Counted from the first letter of the stretch, positions 1-12,660 are shown. The stretch is DNA of 64,000 bases from Prochlorococcus sp. AG-418-M08 (GCA_003213955.1 QCMG01000004.1:62001-126000), one strand, 5' to 3'. A program made the numbers and translations. Notes: generated from the letters alone by a model not told the origin.

Positions 1-30
1 TGGGTTCAAATCTTAAAAGTTAAAATTTAA
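1..30 (+). CDS. 3' end of an upstream gene, probably mreC (partial)
   Basis: The first nine codons in frame 1 read WVQILKVKI and end in TAA at 28-30, with the next gene's ATG immediately after. An mreC-type gene is expected upstream of mreD, so this is probably its C-terminus. The assignment is by context only, since nine residues carry no family signal. Confidence 0.35.
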   Translation, partial: WVQILKVKI

Positions 31-570
31 ATGGAAAAATACTTAAATAAACATTCTTCATTAATTTCCTTTTTATTTATACCAGTAATTTATTTTTGGG
101 ATCCTAGTTGGCTTAGTTTTTTTGGAGTTCAACCTTATTGGCCTTTATTTTGGTTATTGCCTTGGTCTATGATCCATGGATCAATTGATGGTTTATTTGT
201 TGGTTTATGTATAGGACTTGTCTTAGATTCAATAAGTCAGGAAAGTAGTTTTACACAAATTCCAGGTTTGATTTTATGTGGTATATGGTTTGGAAAATTA
301 AATCTTTCCAGTAAAGTTATTATAGGTCACTTTAGATATGGATTTATTTGTTCCATTGCTAGTTTTATATGTGGATCAATATACTTTTCTCAAATCTTGA
401 TTAAGAATTTTTCTGAAAATAGTATTTCTTTTTATTTACCTAGTATTAGAAATATTTTTGCAGAAGTATTTATTACTGGATTATTCGCTCCATTACTATG
501 CTCATTACTATTCGATCTCTTTAAGAGATCAAAAGGAAGATATAAAATAATTAGTTTTAAAAAAAATTAA
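31..570 (+). CDS. mreD: MreD-like rod shape-determining membrane protein
   Basis: A 179-residue, highly hydrophobic protein with about five predicted membrane segments (roughly residues 10-25, 38-55, 58-75, 100-120, 143-165) and a basic C-terminal tail, as in MreD. MreD spans the inner membrane and works with MreB, MreC and RodA in lateral wall synthesis. The ATG follows directly on the stop of the upstream partial gene, so the two are probably co-transcribed. MreD diverges quickly in sequence, so the call rests on topology, size and position. It could also be described simply as a conserved membrane protein. Confidence 0.6.
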   Translation: MEKYLNKHSSLISFLFIPVIYFWDPSWLSFFGVQPYWPLFWLLPWSMIHGSIDGLFVGLCIGLVLDSISQESSFTQIPGLILCGIWFGKLNLSSKVIIGHFRYGFICSIASFICGSIYFSQILIKNFSENSISFYLPSIRNIFAEVFITGLFAPLLCSLLFDLFKRSKGRYKIISFKKN

Positions 571-745
571 AAATTTAAGAAATTATAAAAGGAACATATT
601 TCAATAATAAAAAAATTTTGTAAATTTAAGGAATTTATCTTTTAGGGTTCGTAATGTTATATTTTTAATTGTTAGATTAAACAAGAATATTTCCTTAGCA
701 AAATATATTTGCTTTGAAATATCTGCTAAAAAAATTTTTTTTTCG

Positions 746-1492
746 ATGTCAAAAGCAAGCATTTTAGTTGTTGATGATGAACCAGCTGTTTTGAAAGTAT
801 TAGTTACTAGACTTCAATTGGCGGGATATCAAGTACACCAAGCTACTAATGGTGAAGAAGCTCTTGAAGTCTTTCATAGAGAATCTCCGGATTTGATAGT
901 ACTTGATGTAATGCTTCCAAAAATGGATGGATTCGCGGTTTGCAGAAGAATTAGGGCTGAATCTGTTGTGCCTATTATATTTTTAACTGCTTTAGAGGCT
1001 ATTTCTGAGAGGGTAGCTGGTTTAGATTTAGGTGCTGATGATTATTTGTCAAAGCCATTTAGCCCTAAAGAATTAGAAGCAAGAATAGCTACAATCCTTA
1101 GACGTATGGGTCCTAGTATTACTGTAACTGAAACCAAAGAAGTCGCTTCTGGTAAAGGGGTTATGAAATTTGGAAATTTGGTAGTTGATACGAACAGAAG
1201 ACAAGTTTCTAGAGCAGGAGAAAGAATAAGCTTAACTTATACAGAATTTAGTCTTCTTGAACTTTTATTTGATGAGCCAGGCAAGGTTGTTCCAAGAGCT
1301 GAAATACTAGAGCAACTTTGGGGATATCCGCCAAGGCGTGCAGCAGATTTAAGGGTTGTAGATGTTTATGTTGCAAGATTAAGAGGTAAGCTGGAGCCAG
1401 ATCCAAGAAATCCAGAATTAATACTTACTGTTAGAGGAATAGGTTATGCTTCTCAAAGAGTAGGAGAAACAGCAACATCTTTGGCAAGTTGA
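746..1492 (+). CDS. rpaB: OmpR/PhoB-type response regulator RpaB (Ycf27)
   Basis: A 248-residue OmpR-family regulator. The N-terminal receiver domain (about 1-120) shows the acidic pair D10/D11, the phospho-acceptor D54 in the VLDVMLP motif and the conserved Lys in LSKPF. The C-terminal winged helix (about 145-240) contains YTEFSLLELL and the VVDVYVARLRGKL recognition helix. The overall pattern matches RpaB, which in cyanobacteria controls high-light and photosystem I genes through HLR1 sites. It stands alone between the mreD-like gene and lysS, with 175 bp of A+T-rich DNA upstream that probably holds its promoter. RpaA is the nearest alternative. Confidence 0.85.
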   Translation: MSKASILVVDDEPAVLKVLVTRLQLAGYQVHQATNGEEALEVFHRESPDLIVLDVMLPKMDGFAVCRRIRAESVVPIIFLTALEAISERVAGLDLGADDYLSKPFSPKELEARIATILRRMGPSITVTETKEVASGKGVMKFGNLVVDTNRRQVSRAGERISLTYTEFSLLELLFDEPGKVVPRAEILEQLWGYPPRRAADLRVVDVYVARLRGKLEPDPRNPELILTVRGIGYASQRVGETATSLAS

Positions 1493-1542
1493 TCATTATT
1501 TTGATAACTTTATTAAATAAAACATAAATATTGAATTAAATT

Positions 1543-3054
1543 TTGTCAGAAATAAGAGAATCTCGCTTGTTAAAAGCTAATTCACTAATCAATAAAGGAT
1601 TTGAACCCTACGCAGAAACTTTTAAAATATCTCATTCCACAAAATTTCTCTTTGAGAAATTTGGTTATTTAGAGAGTGGTCAGGAATTTAACTTAAATGT
1701 TTCACTTGCAGGAAGAGTTTTAGCAAAAAGAGTAATGGGAAAAATTGCTTTTTTTACAATTACTGACCAAGAAGGTAAAATTCAGCTTTATCTAGAGAAA
1801 AAAGTTATTGATGATTTTGAAATAAGCTCAAATCAACTTTCTTTTGAAGATCTTAAAGAAATTGTAGATATTGGAGATTGGATAGGAGTTTACGGAACTA
1901 TTAAGAAAACTAATAAAGGCGAATTATCAATAAAAGTATCTAAGTGGGAAATGTTATCAAAGTCATTACAGCCGTTGCCTGATAAATGGCATGGTTTAAC
2001 AGATATAGAAAAAAGGTATAGACAAAGATATTTGGATTTAATAGTTAATCCTCTTTCCAAAAATGTATTCAAGACAAGAGCCAAGTGTATTAGTTTAATA
2101 AGAAGATGGTTAGATGAAAAAGATTTTTTAGAGATAGAGACTCCAATACTACAATCTGAGGCTGGAGGAGCTGATGCTAGACCATTTATTACTCATCACA
2201 ATACACTCGATATGCCTTTGTACTTAAGAATAGCTACAGAATTACATCTAAAAAGAATGGTAGTTGGAGGGTTTGAGAAAGTATATGAGTTAGGACGTAT
2301 TTTTCGTAATGAAGGGATAAGTACAAAGCATAATCCTGAATTTACCTCAGTGGAAATATATCAAGCATTCACTAATTATATTGATATGATGAATTTAACT
2401 GAAGATCTAATAAAAAATATTATATCTAGCTGCTGTGATTCTTTAGTTATTAATTATCAAGAAAATGTAATTGATTTTTCAAAACCTTGGAAAAGAATAA
2501 CAATGAAAAATGTTGTTATGGAATATACAGGGATTAATTTTGATTCTTTTAATGGTGATTTGAATAAAGCTATAAAGAATTTAGAGGATATTAATATTGA
2601 AATTCCTCCTAAAATAAATTCCCTAGGTAAAGTTTTAAATGAAGTTTTTGAGCAAAAGGTTGAATCTCAACTGATTGAGCCAACATTTGTGACTGATTAT
2701 CCAATTGAAATTTCTCCTCTTGCAAGACCTCATCCTGGGAATAAAGATATGGTTCAGAGATTTGAGTTATTTATTGCAGGCCGTGAACTTGCTAATGCAT
2801 TTAGTGAATTAATAGATCCAGTTGATCAAAGGCAAAGAATGCAATTGCAGCAATCTTTGCGAGATGCGGGTGATCTTGAAGCACATTGTATTGATGAAGA
2901 TTTTTTACAAGCATTAGAAATAGGTATGCCACCTACTGGAGGTCTAGGTATTGGAATTGATAGACTTATTATGTTACTCACAAATAGCCCCTCAATTAGG
3001 GATGTAATACCTTTCCCATTGTTAAAACCAGCAATAACTTCTACTAAATCTTAA
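1543..3054 (+). CDS. lysS: lysyl-tRNA synthetase, class II
   Basis: 503 residues, the usual length for class II LysRS, which charges tRNA-Lys with lysine using ATP. The N-terminal OB-fold anticodon-binding domain spans about 55-160. The class II catalytic core shows motif 2 (GRIFRNEG) near residue 252 and motif 3 (GLGIGIDRL) near residue 470. The start is TTG at 1543. There is no ATG near the expected N-terminus, and the TTG start gives MSEIRES, a normal beginning. It lies 50 bp behind rpaB on the same strand. Confidence 0.95.
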   Translation: MSEIRESRLLKANSLINKGFEPYAETFKISHSTKFLFEKFGYLESGQEFNLNVSLAGRVLAKRVMGKIAFFTITDQEGKIQLYLEKKVIDDFEISSNQLSFEDLKEIVDIGDWIGVYGTIKKTNKGELSIKVSKWEMLSKSLQPLPDKWHGLTDIEKRYRQRYLDLIVNPLSKNVFKTRAKCISLIRRWLDEKDFLEIETPILQSEAGGADARPFITHHNTLDMPLYLRIATELHLKRMVVGGFEKVYELGRIFRNEGISTKHNPEFTSVEIYQAFTNYIDMMNLTEDLIKNIISSCCDSLVINYQENVIDFSKPWKRITMKNVVMEYTGINFDSFNGDLNKAIKNLEDINIEIPPKINSLGKVLNEVFEQKVESQLIEPTFVTDYPIEISPLARPHPGNKDMVQRFELFIAGRELANAFSELIDPVDQRQRMQLQQSLRDAGDLEAHCIDEDFLQALEIGMPPTGGLGIGIDRLIMLLTNSPSIRDVIPFPLLKPAITSTKS

Positions 3055-3107
3055 AAATTAACCTCGAATGAAGTAAAATAAAAATAATCCAATACGAAAT
3101 TTTTTAA

Positions 3108-3359
3108 ATGAGTGGTGAACGTGTTGGTTTCCGTTTCAAGCACGCAGATGCAGTTGTGAAAAGAAATCCTCAAGGCCGATCAAGAAGAGGCTGGGTTATG
3201 GAACCAGTTGAACAAACTACAAGTAGAGGTACTAAGATGCCTGCTTATAGAATTCGCTGGAGAGATAGTGAAAGGCCTGAAACTGTTTTACAGCATATGT
3301 TAATTGCTGATCCAGATCCATCTCCTCCTCCAATTTCAGTAAGTTTAGATTCTGATTAA
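3108..3359 (+). CDS. small conserved cyanobacterial hypothetical protein
   Basis: An 83-residue basic protein with no membrane segment or signal peptide. It resembles small hypothetical proteins of marine picocyanobacteria and I assign no function. The N-terminal half is rich in Arg and Lys (GFRFKHADAVVKRNPQGRSR), the middle has a WxxEP and a YRIRWRD motif that look like strands of a small beta barrel, and the C-terminus is Pro/Asp-rich. It sits 53 bp after lysS and is convergent with smpB, whose stop is about 24 bp away. Confidence 0.7.
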   Translation: MSGERVGFRFKHADAVVKRNPQGRSRRGWVMEPVEQTTSRGTKMPAYRIRWRDSERPETVLQHMLIADPDPSPPPISVSLDSD

Positions 3360-3382
3360 TTATTCTATAGCAGTTCCTCTTT

Positions 3383-3877
3383 TTATCTTTTAAGGGCGAT
3401 TTTTATTTCTCTCTTAACGTCTTTTTGTTTATCAGCTTGTCTTTTATCATGTAATTTTTTACCCTTACCAATCCCAATTGTTAATTTTATCCATGATCCC
3501 TTTAAATAAATAGATAAGGGAATAATAGTTAACCCCTTTTTTTCAGTATTAGATTTAAGCTTTATGATCTCTTTTTTATGTAATAATAATTTTCTGTTTC
3601 GTAATGGGTCGTGATTAAAAAAAGACCCCACGTTTTTATGTGGTGAAATGTGAACATTTAACAAAAATATTTCACTATCTCTGAAAGAACAATACCCATC
3701 TCTTAAATTAACGTTGCCGTTTCTTATGGATTTTACTTCAGTCCCTAAAAGTTCAATTCCAGCTTCAATTGTTTCAAGTATTTCATACTGAAATTTTGCA
3801 TAACGATTTTCTGCAAGACGTTTAAAAACTGCTTCTTTTTTTATGCTTTTATTTGCTTTGTTTGAAACTTTTGTCAT
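3383..3877 (-). CDS. smpB: SsrA-binding protein SmpB
   Basis: A 164-residue protein that binds tmRNA and escorts it to stalled ribosomes in trans-translation. Visible family motifs are the [13 protein letters not shown] strand, the NLRDGYC stretch, NVHISPH, and the C-terminal GKKLHDKRQ segment followed by a basic tail that enters the decoding centre. An upstream in-frame ATG at 3910 would add eleven residues, but the start at 3877 ([11 protein letters not shown]) fits family length better. It is divergent from ruvB, with their starts about 50 bp apart. Confidence 0.93.
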   Translation of the reverse strand: MTKVSNKANKSIKKEAVFKRLAENRYAKFQYEILETIEAGIELLGTEVKSIRNGNVNLRDGYCSFRDSEIFLLNVHISPHKNVGSFFNHDPLRNRKLLLHKKEIIKLKSNTEKKGLTIIPLSIYLKGSWIKLTIGIGKGKKLHDKRQADKQKDVKREIKIALKR

Positions 3878-3929
3878 TGTAGTTTTAAAAAATCTTTCCC
3901 CAATGAACAATTGCCATTAATCTTTAATT

Positions 3930-4988
3930 ATGGCAATAATTTCTTCAAGTTTAGATGAATCTAATATTTCTCGCTCGAGAAAAGAGCTGAGGTTAGTTGA
4001 TTCAGAGATTATTGGCGAAGACAAAATAAACAAAAATTTAAATTTAGCAAGGCCAAATTCTTTTAAAGAATTCATTGGACAAGAGCAAATTAAATCTTCA
4101 TTAAAAATAGCTATAGATGCTTCTAAATATAGGAAAGAAGCATTAGAACATACACTTTTATATGGCCAACCTGGTTTAGGAAAAACTACATTAGCATTTT
4201 TGATCTCTTCTGAAATGAATACAAAATGTAGAGTAGCAAGCGCACCTTCAATTGAAAGGCCAAGAGATATTGTGGGATTACTCCTTGGATTAAAAGAAGG
4301 AGAGATTTTATTTATTGATGAAATACATCGTTTAAATAAATTAACTGAAGAGCTTTTATATTCAGCTATGGAAGACTTTAGGTTGGATTTAACAATGGGA
4401 GCAAATAGAGGGGCTCGTTGCAGAACAATAAATTTACCGAAATTTACTTTGATTGGGGCAACAACTAAACTTGCATCAATCAGTGCTCCACTAAGAGATA
4501 GATTTGGAATATGTCAGAAAATTGAATTTTATTCAATTGATGAATTGCAACAAATAATTTTAAATTTTTCTAATTCGATCAATCTTCAATTCGAAAATGA
4601 TGCTTGCTGCGCTTTAGCTAACATCTCTAGAGGAACTCCAAGAATTGCATTACGATTCTTGAAAAGAATAAGAGATTATGCTCAGGTTATAAAAAATACT
4701 AATAAAATATCCTTAGAAATTATTGAAAAAGCTTTAAATTCTCAAAATATAGATAATAAAGGCTTGGATAACGTAGATAGAAAATTCTTGTCTTTTTTAA
4801 ATCTTAATAATAATAATCCTATTGGCTTAGATGCAATTGCTGCTGGTATGGGAGAGGAATCTTCAATGTTAGAGTTTGTAGTTGAGCCATATTTAATTCA
4901 AATTGGATTTATTATGAGGACTCCCCGAGGAAGAAAACTTACATCTTTAGGAAAAAAATATATTAGTTCCAAAAATGAAAATCACTAA
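3930..4988 (+). CDS. ruvB: Holliday junction branch-migration ATPase RuvB
   Basis: A 352-residue AAA+ motor that drives Holliday junction migration with RuvA. Walker A (GQPGLGKTT) is at residues 79-87, Walker B reads [10 protein letters not shown] near residue 130, sensor 1 lies in the LIGATTK strand, and the arginine-finger region contains APLRDRFG. The C-terminal winged helix ends in the conserved [10 protein letters not shown]. The N-terminus carries about 30 residues more than E. coli RuvB, as cyanobacterial forms often do. Its last 14 bases overlap the next gene, suggesting translational coupling. Confidence 0.95.
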   Translation: MAIISSSLDESNISRSRKELRLVDSEIIGEDKINKNLNLARPNSFKEFIGQEQIKSSLKIAIDASKYRKEALEHTLLYGQPGLGKTTLAFLISSEMNTKCRVASAPSIERPRDIVGLLLGLKEGEILFIDEIHRLNKLTEELLYSAMEDFRLDLTMGANRGARCRTINLPKFTLIGATTKLASISAPLRDRFGICQKIEFYSIDELQQIILNFSNSINLQFENDACCALANISRGTPRIALRFLKRIRDYAQVIKNTNKISLEIIEKALNSQNIDNKGLDNVDRKFLSFLNLNNNNPIGLDAIAAGMGEESSMLEFVVEPYLIQIGFIMRTPRGRKLTSLGKKYISSKNENH

Positions 4989-5763
4989 CAACACTAAGCT
5001 TTATCTTTTGTTAATTTGCTTTGTCATAAATTTTTTATATGTTGCTCCAAGTTATTCATTAAACTCACAGGAAGATTTATTTAAAAAAGCTTTAAATTTA
5101 AGCTCCAGAGGAGAATTTAATCTCGCATTAAACCAATGGAACAAGTATTTGGAATTATTTCCTGGTGATGCAGCTGCTTTGAGTAATAGAGGAAATATAA
5201 AACTTGTGATTGGAGATCCTGAGGGCGCAATAGATGATCAAAATAAAGCCATTGATTTAGATCCAGATGAGGTGGATCCATATATCAATAGAGGTATTGC
5301 AGAAGAATCATTAGGACTTTGGGTTCAAGCAAAAAATGATTATTTATATGTAATTTCAAAAGATAATGAGAATTTTTCTGCTTTATATAATTTTGCTAAT
5401 GTTGAAGGGTCTTTGTCACATTGGCAGAGTGCAAGAAATTTGTTTTCTAGAGCTTCAGAATCAAATCCTGGCTTTGCTATGGCAAGATCTAGCATGGCTT
5501 TGGCTGACTACCAATTAGGCAATATGGAAGAGAGTGAAAAGGAATTGAAAAAATTGATCAGACGTTACCCAACTTTCGCCGATGCTAGAGCAGCATTAAC
5601 AGCCTTGGAATGGTCAAAAGGGATTTCAGGTGAAGCTGAAAGTAACTGGATTGCAGTTACCGAATTAGATTCAAGATATGCAAATGAGGAATGGTTAATG
5701 AATGTTCGCAGATGGCCTCAAAAACCAATTAAAGACTTGATGAAATTCATAGCTCTTAAATAA
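4975..5763 (+). CDS. exported TPR-repeat protein, probably lumenal or periplasmic
   Basis: 262 residues. The first 29 or so form a signal peptide: a basic start, a hydrophobic core ([16 protein letters not shown]) and an APSYS-type cleavage region. The rest is built of tetratricopeptide repeats, clearest at about 30-63, 64-97 ([19 protein letters not shown]) and 98-131 ([15 protein letters not shown]), with weaker repeats to about 200. Such proteins act as scaffolds in photosystem assembly or envelope processes, but the partner cannot be read from sequence. It overlaps ruvB by 14 bp and is followed 3 bp later by the amidohydrolase. Confidence 0.8.
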   Translation: MKITNNTKLYLLLICFVINFLYVAPSYSLNSQEDLFKKALNLSSRGEFNLALNQWNKYLELFPGDAAALSNRGNIKLVIGDPEGAIDDQNKAIDLDPDEVDPYINRGIAEESLGLWVQAKNDYLYVISKDNENFSALYNFANVEGSLSHWQSARNLFSRASESNPGFAMARSSMALADYQLGNMEESEKELKKLIRRYPTFADARAALTALEWSKGISGEAESNWIAVTELDSRYANEEWLMNVRRWPQKPIKDLMKFIALK

Positions 5764-5766
5764 AAA

Positions 5767-6927
5767 ATGAATACAGATAAAATGATAAAAAAAATTGATT
5801 CGTTTAATGGTGAACTAATTGATATTAGAAGGCATATTCATGCTCATCCAGAATTAAGTGGATTAGAAAATCAAACGGCAATTTTAATAAGTGGTTATCT
5901 AAAAAAAATTGGTTGGCGAGTTAAAGAATCTGTTGGAAGAACAGGAATTGTAGCTGATTTTGGTCCAGAGGATAAAGGTTTTATAGGTTTGAGAGTTGAT
6001 ATGGATGCTCTCCCAATATCTGAGAATACTAACTTAAGTTTTTCTTCAAAAATCGATGGGGTCATGCATGCTTGTGGGCATGATTTACATATATGTATTG
6101 GATTGGGGGTGGCAAAAATTATTAAGGATTTAAAACTTAAATTTGGGACAAGAATAATTTTTCAACCTGCTGAAGAAATTGCTTGTGGAGCAAGGTGGAT
6201 GATTGATGATGGCGTAACTAATGAGTTAAAACAAATTTTAGGAGTGCATGTGTTTCCTGAATTATTCGTAGGAACTGTTGGGATTAAGGAAGGAAGTTTA
6301 ACAGCAGCGGCTGGAGAACTTTCGATTGAGATAATAGGAAAATCAGGACATGGTGCTAGACCTCATGAAGGTGTAGATGCTATTTGGGCAGCATCCAAAG
6401 TTATATCTGGTATTCAAGAAGCAATAACAAGAAAATTAGACCCTTTGGATCCTGTCGTTATTACCTTTGGTAAAATAAATGGAGGAAATGCATATAATAT
6501 TTTGTCTGAAAAGGTAAATATAACTGGAACAATTAGATGCACAAGCTTGCAATTGTTTAGGGAAATGGGTGATTGGCTTAATTTTAATATTTCATCTATT
6601 GCAAATAGTTGTGGAGCTGAAGCTAAAATAAAATTTAGAGAGATTGTTCCCCCGGTTAATAATGATTTTGATATGAATAAGGTTTTAAGGGATTCTGCAA
6701 TTCAAATATTAGGACATGAAAATGTTATCGAATTGCAAAAACCATCCTTAGGAGCTGAGGATTTTGCTGAGTTTTTAAATGAAGTACCTGGCGCAATGTT
6801 TAGGCTTGGTGTGTCTGGGAAGAAAGGTTGTGCACCACTACATAGCTCAGAATTTGATCCAGATGAAAGTGCTATTAGTGTAGGAATTAAAGTAATAACG
6901 GAATCTATTGTGAAATTAAATAATTAA
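5767..6927 (+). CDS. M20-family amidohydrolase (N-acyl amino acid / hippurate hydrolase type)
   Basis: 386 residues matching the M20D metallopeptidase family, zinc- or manganese-dependent enzymes that hydrolyse N-acyl or amide-linked amino acids. The metal-site motifs are the DMDALPI segment, HACGHDLH near residue 100 and QPAEE near residue 135. The lid/dimerisation domain begins at about 180 (GKSGHGARPHEG), and the last metal-binding His is in APLHSSEF near the C-terminus. The true substrate cannot be told within this family. It follows the TPR gene by 3 bp, so ruvB, the TPR gene and this gene probably share a transcript. Confidence 0.85.
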   Translation: MNTDKMIKKIDSFNGELIDIRRHIHAHPELSGLENQTAILISGYLKKIGWRVKESVGRTGIVADFGPEDKGFIGLRVDMDALPISENTNLSFSSKIDGVMHACGHDLHICIGLGVAKIIKDLKLKFGTRIIFQPAEEIACGARWMIDDGVTNELKQILGVHVFPELFVGTVGIKEGSLTAAAGELSIEIIGKSGHGARPHEGVDAIWAASKVISGIQEAITRKLDPLDPVVITFGKINGGNAYNILSEKVNITGTIRCTSLQLFREMGDWLNFNISSIANSCGAEAKIKFREIVPPVNNDFDMNKVLRDSAIQILGHENVIELQKPSLGAEDFAEFLNEVPGAMFRLGVSGKKGCAPLHSSEFDPDESAISVGIKVITESIVKLNN

Positions 6928-6945
6928 TTTGGTAAAGTTATATAC

Positions 6946-7161
6946 ATGAAATTTGGAAAATCATATATTTTTTCTCTTGTTGCACCTTTAATGATTTTGT
7001 TATCAATAATAGGATTAATAACAAGGAAAGATACTAAAAAAATCTTTTATTTGCCAATAGGTTTGATGGGAATTATTATAATTTTGGATAAGGAACTTAG
7101 AAGAGGAATTAAAAGAAAAAAAATTTTAAACAAAATAAAATCTTATAAAAAAATTAAATAA
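6946..7161 (+). CDS. small two-helix membrane protein, DUF3188-like
   Basis: A 71-residue protein with two hydrophobic stretches (about 8-26 and 33-50) separated by a short basic loop, ending in a strongly Lys/Arg-rich tail. The pattern recalls the DUF3188 small membrane proteins of cyanobacteria, but I did not confirm this and no function is known. It starts 18 bp behind the amidohydrolase and precedes the thiC riboswitch region. Confidence 0.6.
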   Translation: MKFGKSYIFSLVAPLMILLSIIGLITRKDTKKIFYLPIGLMGIIIILDKELRRGIKRKKILNKIKSYKKIK

Positions 7162-7223
7162 AAAATATTTTCTATATTTTTAAGTAATAAAAGATGACTA
7201 ATCTTTTAAAAGGAGCTATTTTT

Positions 7224-7318
7224 TAATTAAAGCTAGGGGTGCTAAGAATAATGTCTTAGCTGAGATCATACCCTTTGAACCTGAAACAGTTAAAACTGGC
7301 GAAGGAAAGTTTAAATTT
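7224..7318 (+). promoter_or_regulatory. TPP (THI-box) riboswitch upstream of thiC
   Basis: The conserved TPP aptamer elements occur in order: GGGGTGC at 7236-7242, CTGAGA at 7260-7265 and ACCCTTTGAACCTGA at 7270-7284, followed by the GGCGAAGGAAAG-type closing region near 7298-7310. Binding of thiamine pyrophosphate to this leader lowers expression of the downstream thiamine gene. The aptamer ends about 40 bases before the thiC ATG. No strong terminator hairpin is evident there, so control of translation initiation is the likelier mechanism (inference). The outer ends of P1 are approximate. Confidence 0.92.
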
Positions 7319-7320
7319 GA

Positions 7321-8730
<1,410 letters not shown>

Positions 8731-8737
8731 TCGCAGC

Positions 8738-10744
8738 CTATAAAATTGCTTTTGTCTTGTTTATAACATTTTCAACTGTAAATCCAAAATTAGTCATACA
8801 TTTACCCCCAGGAGCAGAAGCGCCAAATCTATCCATAGTAATACAAATCCCATCAAGTCCAGTATATTTGTGCCATCCGAACGAATGTGCAGCTTCAACC
8901 ACAACTCTCTTTTTGACACTACTAGGTAAAATACTTTCTTTGTAAGAATCTTCTTGCTCTTCAAATAGCTCCACGCACGGCATTGAAATAACTCTGGTTT
9001 TGGTACCTAATTTTGAGAGTTCTTTACTTGCTTCAATACAGAGGTTTAGTTCACTACCAGTACCGATAAATATTACATCAGGAGTTCCTGCACAATCAGA
9101 AACTATGTATCCACCTAATGCAACTTTTTCAATTGAGGTATTCTCTTGATTTGGCATGGCTTGTCTACTTAAGCAAAGAGAAGAAGGCCTTTTCCTGTTT
9201 TTAATAGCAATCTTGTAAGCGCCACTTGTTTCATTACCATCTCCAGGTCTAAAAACAAGCATATTTGGCATTGCCCGAAGAGAAGGGATAGTTTCCACCG
9301 GTTGATGTGTTGGGCCATCTTCGCCAACTCCAATTGAATCATGAGTTAATACATAAATAACTCCTAGCTCACTGAGAGCAGATAGTCTCATTGAACCTCG
9401 CATATAATCAGCGAAAACGAGAAAAGTTCCACCATAAGGTATAAGTCCACTATTGTGATAAGCAATTCCATTTAATATTGCTGCCATGGCATGTTCTCTA
9501 ACACCAAAATGCAAATATCTCTTTTCTGGAGAATGTGCCTGGAATGAGCCTATTTCTCCCTTTATATCTGTGTAATTAGAATGTGTTAAGTCTGCTGAAC
9601 CTCCAATTAATTCAGGAAGATTAGGTCCAAGAGCTCCTAGGCATATTTGAGAATGTTTTCTTGTCGCTAGACCTTTATCATCTGGGGTATATGAAGGTAA
9701 ATCTGAATCCCAGTTTTCTGGTAATTGACCTTGGATCATTCTTTTTAATTCTGCACCCTCAGAAGGATATAAGTTTTGATACTCCTGAAACTTCAAATTC
9801 CATTTTTTCTCAGAGTCTGTTCCTTTTGTAATAGCTTGTCTAAATTGAGTATATACTTCCTCGGGAATTTCAAAAGGAGGATATTCCCAATTTAAAAACT
9901 CTCTTGTTAAGGAAGCTTCTTCTTCACCTACTGCAGCTCCATGAATACCTGCAGTATCAGACTTATTTGGAGAACCATAGCCTATTGTTGTAGAAATTTT
10001 GATTAAAGAAGGTTTATCTTTTACAGATTTAGCATTTTCAATAGCTTTGGTTATTCCTTTTACATCATGATTTCCATCTTCAACATGTTGCACATGCCAT
10101 CCATATGCTTCATATCTCTTTGAAACGTCTTCTGTAAATGAAACATCTGTACGTCCATCAATGGTGATTTGATTATCATCATATAGAGCGATCAATTTTC
10201 CAAGTTTGAGATGTCCAGCAAGTGAACAAGCTTCAGATGCAATACCCTCTTGATTACATCCGTCACCCATAATGACGTAAGTATAATGATCAACAATTTC
10301 GCAATCTGGTTTATTAAATTTAGCAGCTAAGTGTGTTTCTGCGATTGCCAAACCAACTGCATTAGAAATTCCTGCTCCTAATGGTCCTGCTGTAACTTCA
10401 ACCCCCTCAGTTTCGAATGTTTCTGGATGTCCAGGTGTTTTGGATCCCCATTGTCTAAATTCTTTGATATCTTCGATGGAAACTGATTTGTATCCAGTCA
10501 GGTGTAATAGAGAATACAACAACATACATCCGTGGCCGGCAGATAATACAAACCTATCTCTATTAAACCAATTTGGATTATTGGGATTATGATTAAGAAC
10601 GTTGTGCCATAATGCATAACCCATTGGAGCGCAACCCATAGGTAATCCTGGATGCCCACTATTAGATTTATTTACTGCATCTACAGCCAGCATTCTTATA
10701 CTATTTACACATAGCGATTCTAATGAAACAGATGCAGCGACCAT
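8738..10744 (-). CDS. tkt: transketolase
   Basis: A 668-residue thiamine-diphosphate enzyme that moves two-carbon units between sugar phosphates in the Calvin cycle and pentose phosphate pathway. The TPP-binding motif MGDGCNQEG lies near residue 160. Substrate- and cofactor-binding segments include [38 protein letters not shown] and the [13 protein letters not shown] loop. The length matches full-size transketolases. It is the third gene of a minus-strand group acpP-fabF-tkt, 42 bp behind fabF, and converges on thiC, which makes a precursor of its cofactor. Confidence 0.97.
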   Translation of the reverse strand: MVAASVSLESLCVNSIRMLAVDAVNKSNSGHPGLPMGCAPMGYALWHNVLNHNPNNPNWFNRDRFVLSAGHGCMLLYSLLHLTGYKSVSIEDIKEFRQWGSKTPGHPETFETEGVEVTAGPLGAGISNAVGLAIAETHLAAKFNKPDCEIVDHYTYVIMGDGCNQEGIASEACSLAGHLKLGKLIALYDDNQITIDGRTDVSFTEDVSKRYEAYGWHVQHVEDGNHDVKGITKAIENAKSVKDKPSLIKISTTIGYGSPNKSDTAGIHGAAVGEEEASLTREFLNWEYPPFEIPEEVYTQFRQAITKGTDSEKKWNLKFQEYQNLYPSEGAELKRMIQGQLPENWDSDLPSYTPDDKGLATRKHSQICLGALGPNLPELIGGSADLTHSNYTDIKGEIGSFQAHSPEKRYLHFGVREHAMAAILNGIAYHNSGLIPYGGTFLVFADYMRGSMRLSALSELGVIYVLTHDSIGVGEDGPTHQPVETIPSLRAMPNMLVFRPGDGNETSGAYKIAIKNRKRPSSLCLSRQAMPNQENTSIEKVALGGYIVSDCAGTPDVIFIGTGSELNLCIEASKELSKLGTKTRVISMPCVELFEEQEDSYKESILPSSVKKRVVVEAAHSFGWHKYTGLDGICITMDRFGASAPGGKCMTNFGFTVENVINKTKAIL

Positions 10745-10786
10745 TGTTTTAAATAAGGTAATTTGTGAATGTAAAATTGGTTTTCA

Positions 10787-12031
10787 TCAATCTAGCTTGC
10801 TAAAAGCTAAACAAACATTGTGTCCACCAAAGCCGAATGAATTAGAAAGAGCAACTCTTATTTGAGCTTCTCTAGCATTATTTGGTACATAATCAAGATC
10901 ACAATCTGGATCTGGATTAACGTAGTTAATTGTAGGAGGGATAAAATTATGTGTCAAAGAGAGAATACAAGCTACCGCTTCTATACCTCCTGAACCCCCT
11001 AAGAGATGACCAGTCATCGACTTAGTAGAGCTTACAGGAATGAGGTAAGATCTGTCTTTAAATATAGATTTAATTGCAGAAGTTTCATTTTTGTCATTTG
11101 CTGCGGTACTAGTTCCATGAGCATTTATGTAATCAACTTGATCAAGATTGATTGAACCATCATCAATAGCCAGCTTGATTGCTGCTGCTCCTCCAGTTCC
11201 ACCTGGAGAAGGTGAGGTAATGTGATGTGCATCACACGTTGTTCCGTAACCTATTATTTCAGCATAGATTCTTGCGTTTCTTTTTTGTGCGTTTTCTAAG
11301 GTTTCCAAAACAAGAATTCCTGACCCTTCTCCTATTACAAATCCATCTCTTTCTGCATCAAAAGGTCTACTCGCAGTTTGAGGACTATCATTTCTAAAAG
11401 ATAAAGCTTTAGCGCTAGCAAAGCCTGCTACCCCAAGGGGGGTAATACTCGCTTCAGCGCCTCCGCAAATCATAGCGTCTGCCTTTCCTAGTTGTAACAA
11501 CCTAAAAGAATCGCCAATAGCATTTGATCCGGCAGCACAGGCTGTAGATACAGCAGAGCTTGGCCCTTTTGCTCCAAGAGCTATAGCAGCAAGTCCTGTT
11601 GCCATATTGGGAATCATCATTGGAACTGTAAATGGACTTACTCTTTTAGGTCCTTTATGACTCAATATTTGAGCTTGACTTTCCATTGTTAATAAGCCTC
11701 CTACACCCGAACCAATAATTACTCCAATCCTTGATGCATTGGATTCATTTATTTCAAGTCCAGAATCATAGAATGCTTGTTTTGCCGCTATTACTCCAAA
11801 TTGAGAAAAGCGATCCCATCTCTTAGATTCTTTAGGTTCAATAAATTTTTCGAGTTGAAGATTTTTTACTTCAGCTGCAAATTTGCAAGGATGCTCTTCA
11901 GGATTAAAAAGAGTAATACCTGAAACTCCATTGGTACCCGTTTTTAGGCCGAGTAAATATTCATCAATGTTGTTACCAATTGGAGTTACTGCTCCAATGC
12001 CAGTAACAACTACTCGATGGAAATTTGGCAT
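10787..12031 (-). CDS. fabF: 3-oxoacyl-[acyl-carrier-protein] synthase II (FabF)
   Basis: A 414-residue condensing enzyme of fatty acid elongation that joins malonyl-ACP to acyl-ACP. The catalytic Cys sits in STACAAGSNAIG, the two His in NAHGTSTAAND and SMTGHLLGGSGG, and the conserved Lys in STKSMTGH. Its start is 6 bp after the stop of acpP, which encodes its carrier protein, an arrangement common in bacteria. FabF is preferred over FabB on length and on the Gly-rich C-terminal motif NSFGFGGHN. Confidence 0.96.
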   Translation of the reverse strand: MPNFHRVVVTGIGAVTPIGNNIDEYLLGLKTGTNGVSGITLFNPEEHPCKFAAEVKNLQLEKFIEPKESKRWDRFSQFGVIAAKQAFYDSGLEINESNASRIGVIIGSGVGGLLTMESQAQILSHKGPKRVSPFTVPMMIPNMATGLAAIALGAKGPSSAVSTACAAGSNAIGDSFRLLQLGKADAMICGGAEASITPLGVAGFASAKALSFRNDSPQTASRPFDAERDGFVIGEGSGILVLETLENAQKRNARIYAEIIGYGTTCDAHHITSPSPGGTGGAAAIKLAIDDGSINLDQVDYINAHGTSTAANDKNETSAIKSIFKDRSYLIPVSSTKSMTGHLLGGSGGIEAVACILSLTHNFIPPTINYVNPDPDCDLDYVPNNAREAQIRVALSNSFGFGGHNVCLAFSKLD

Positions 12032-12037
12032 CCTAAA

Positions 12038-12280
12038 TTAACCTTTTTTTTCTTCGATAAATTTAACAGCATCACCCACTGTTGCTATACCCTCAGCTGC
12101 TTCGTCAGGTATCTCGATATCAAATGCTTCTTCAAGAGCCATAACTAGCTCTACAGTGTCAAGGGAGTCGGCACCTAAATCGTTTTGAAAATTTGAATCA
12201 GATTTAACTTCTCCAGATTCAACACTTAGTTGCTCAGAAACAATAGAGCAAACTTTTTGAAGGATTTCTTCTTGTGACAT
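12038..12280 (-). CDS. acpP: acyl carrier protein
   Basis: An 80-residue acidic four-helix protein that carries growing acyl chains on a phosphopantetheine arm. The arm attaches to Ser39 in the [16 protein letters not shown] motif. It is the first gene of the minus-strand acpP-fabF-tkt group. It is divergent from psaC, with 134 bp between the two starts that must hold both promoters. Confidence 0.97.
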   Translation of the reverse strand: MSQEEILQKVCSIVSEQLSVESGEVKSDSNFQNDLGADSLDTVELVMALEEAFDIEIPDEAAEGIATVGDAVKFIEEKKG

Positions 12281-12360
12281 AGTTTATGGAATTTACTAAT
12301 TATCTATAAGATTTTATGCCCTAGAGTTAACAAGAGTGAAGCATATCTTAATTTTTTTAA

Positions 12361-12660
<300 letters not shown>
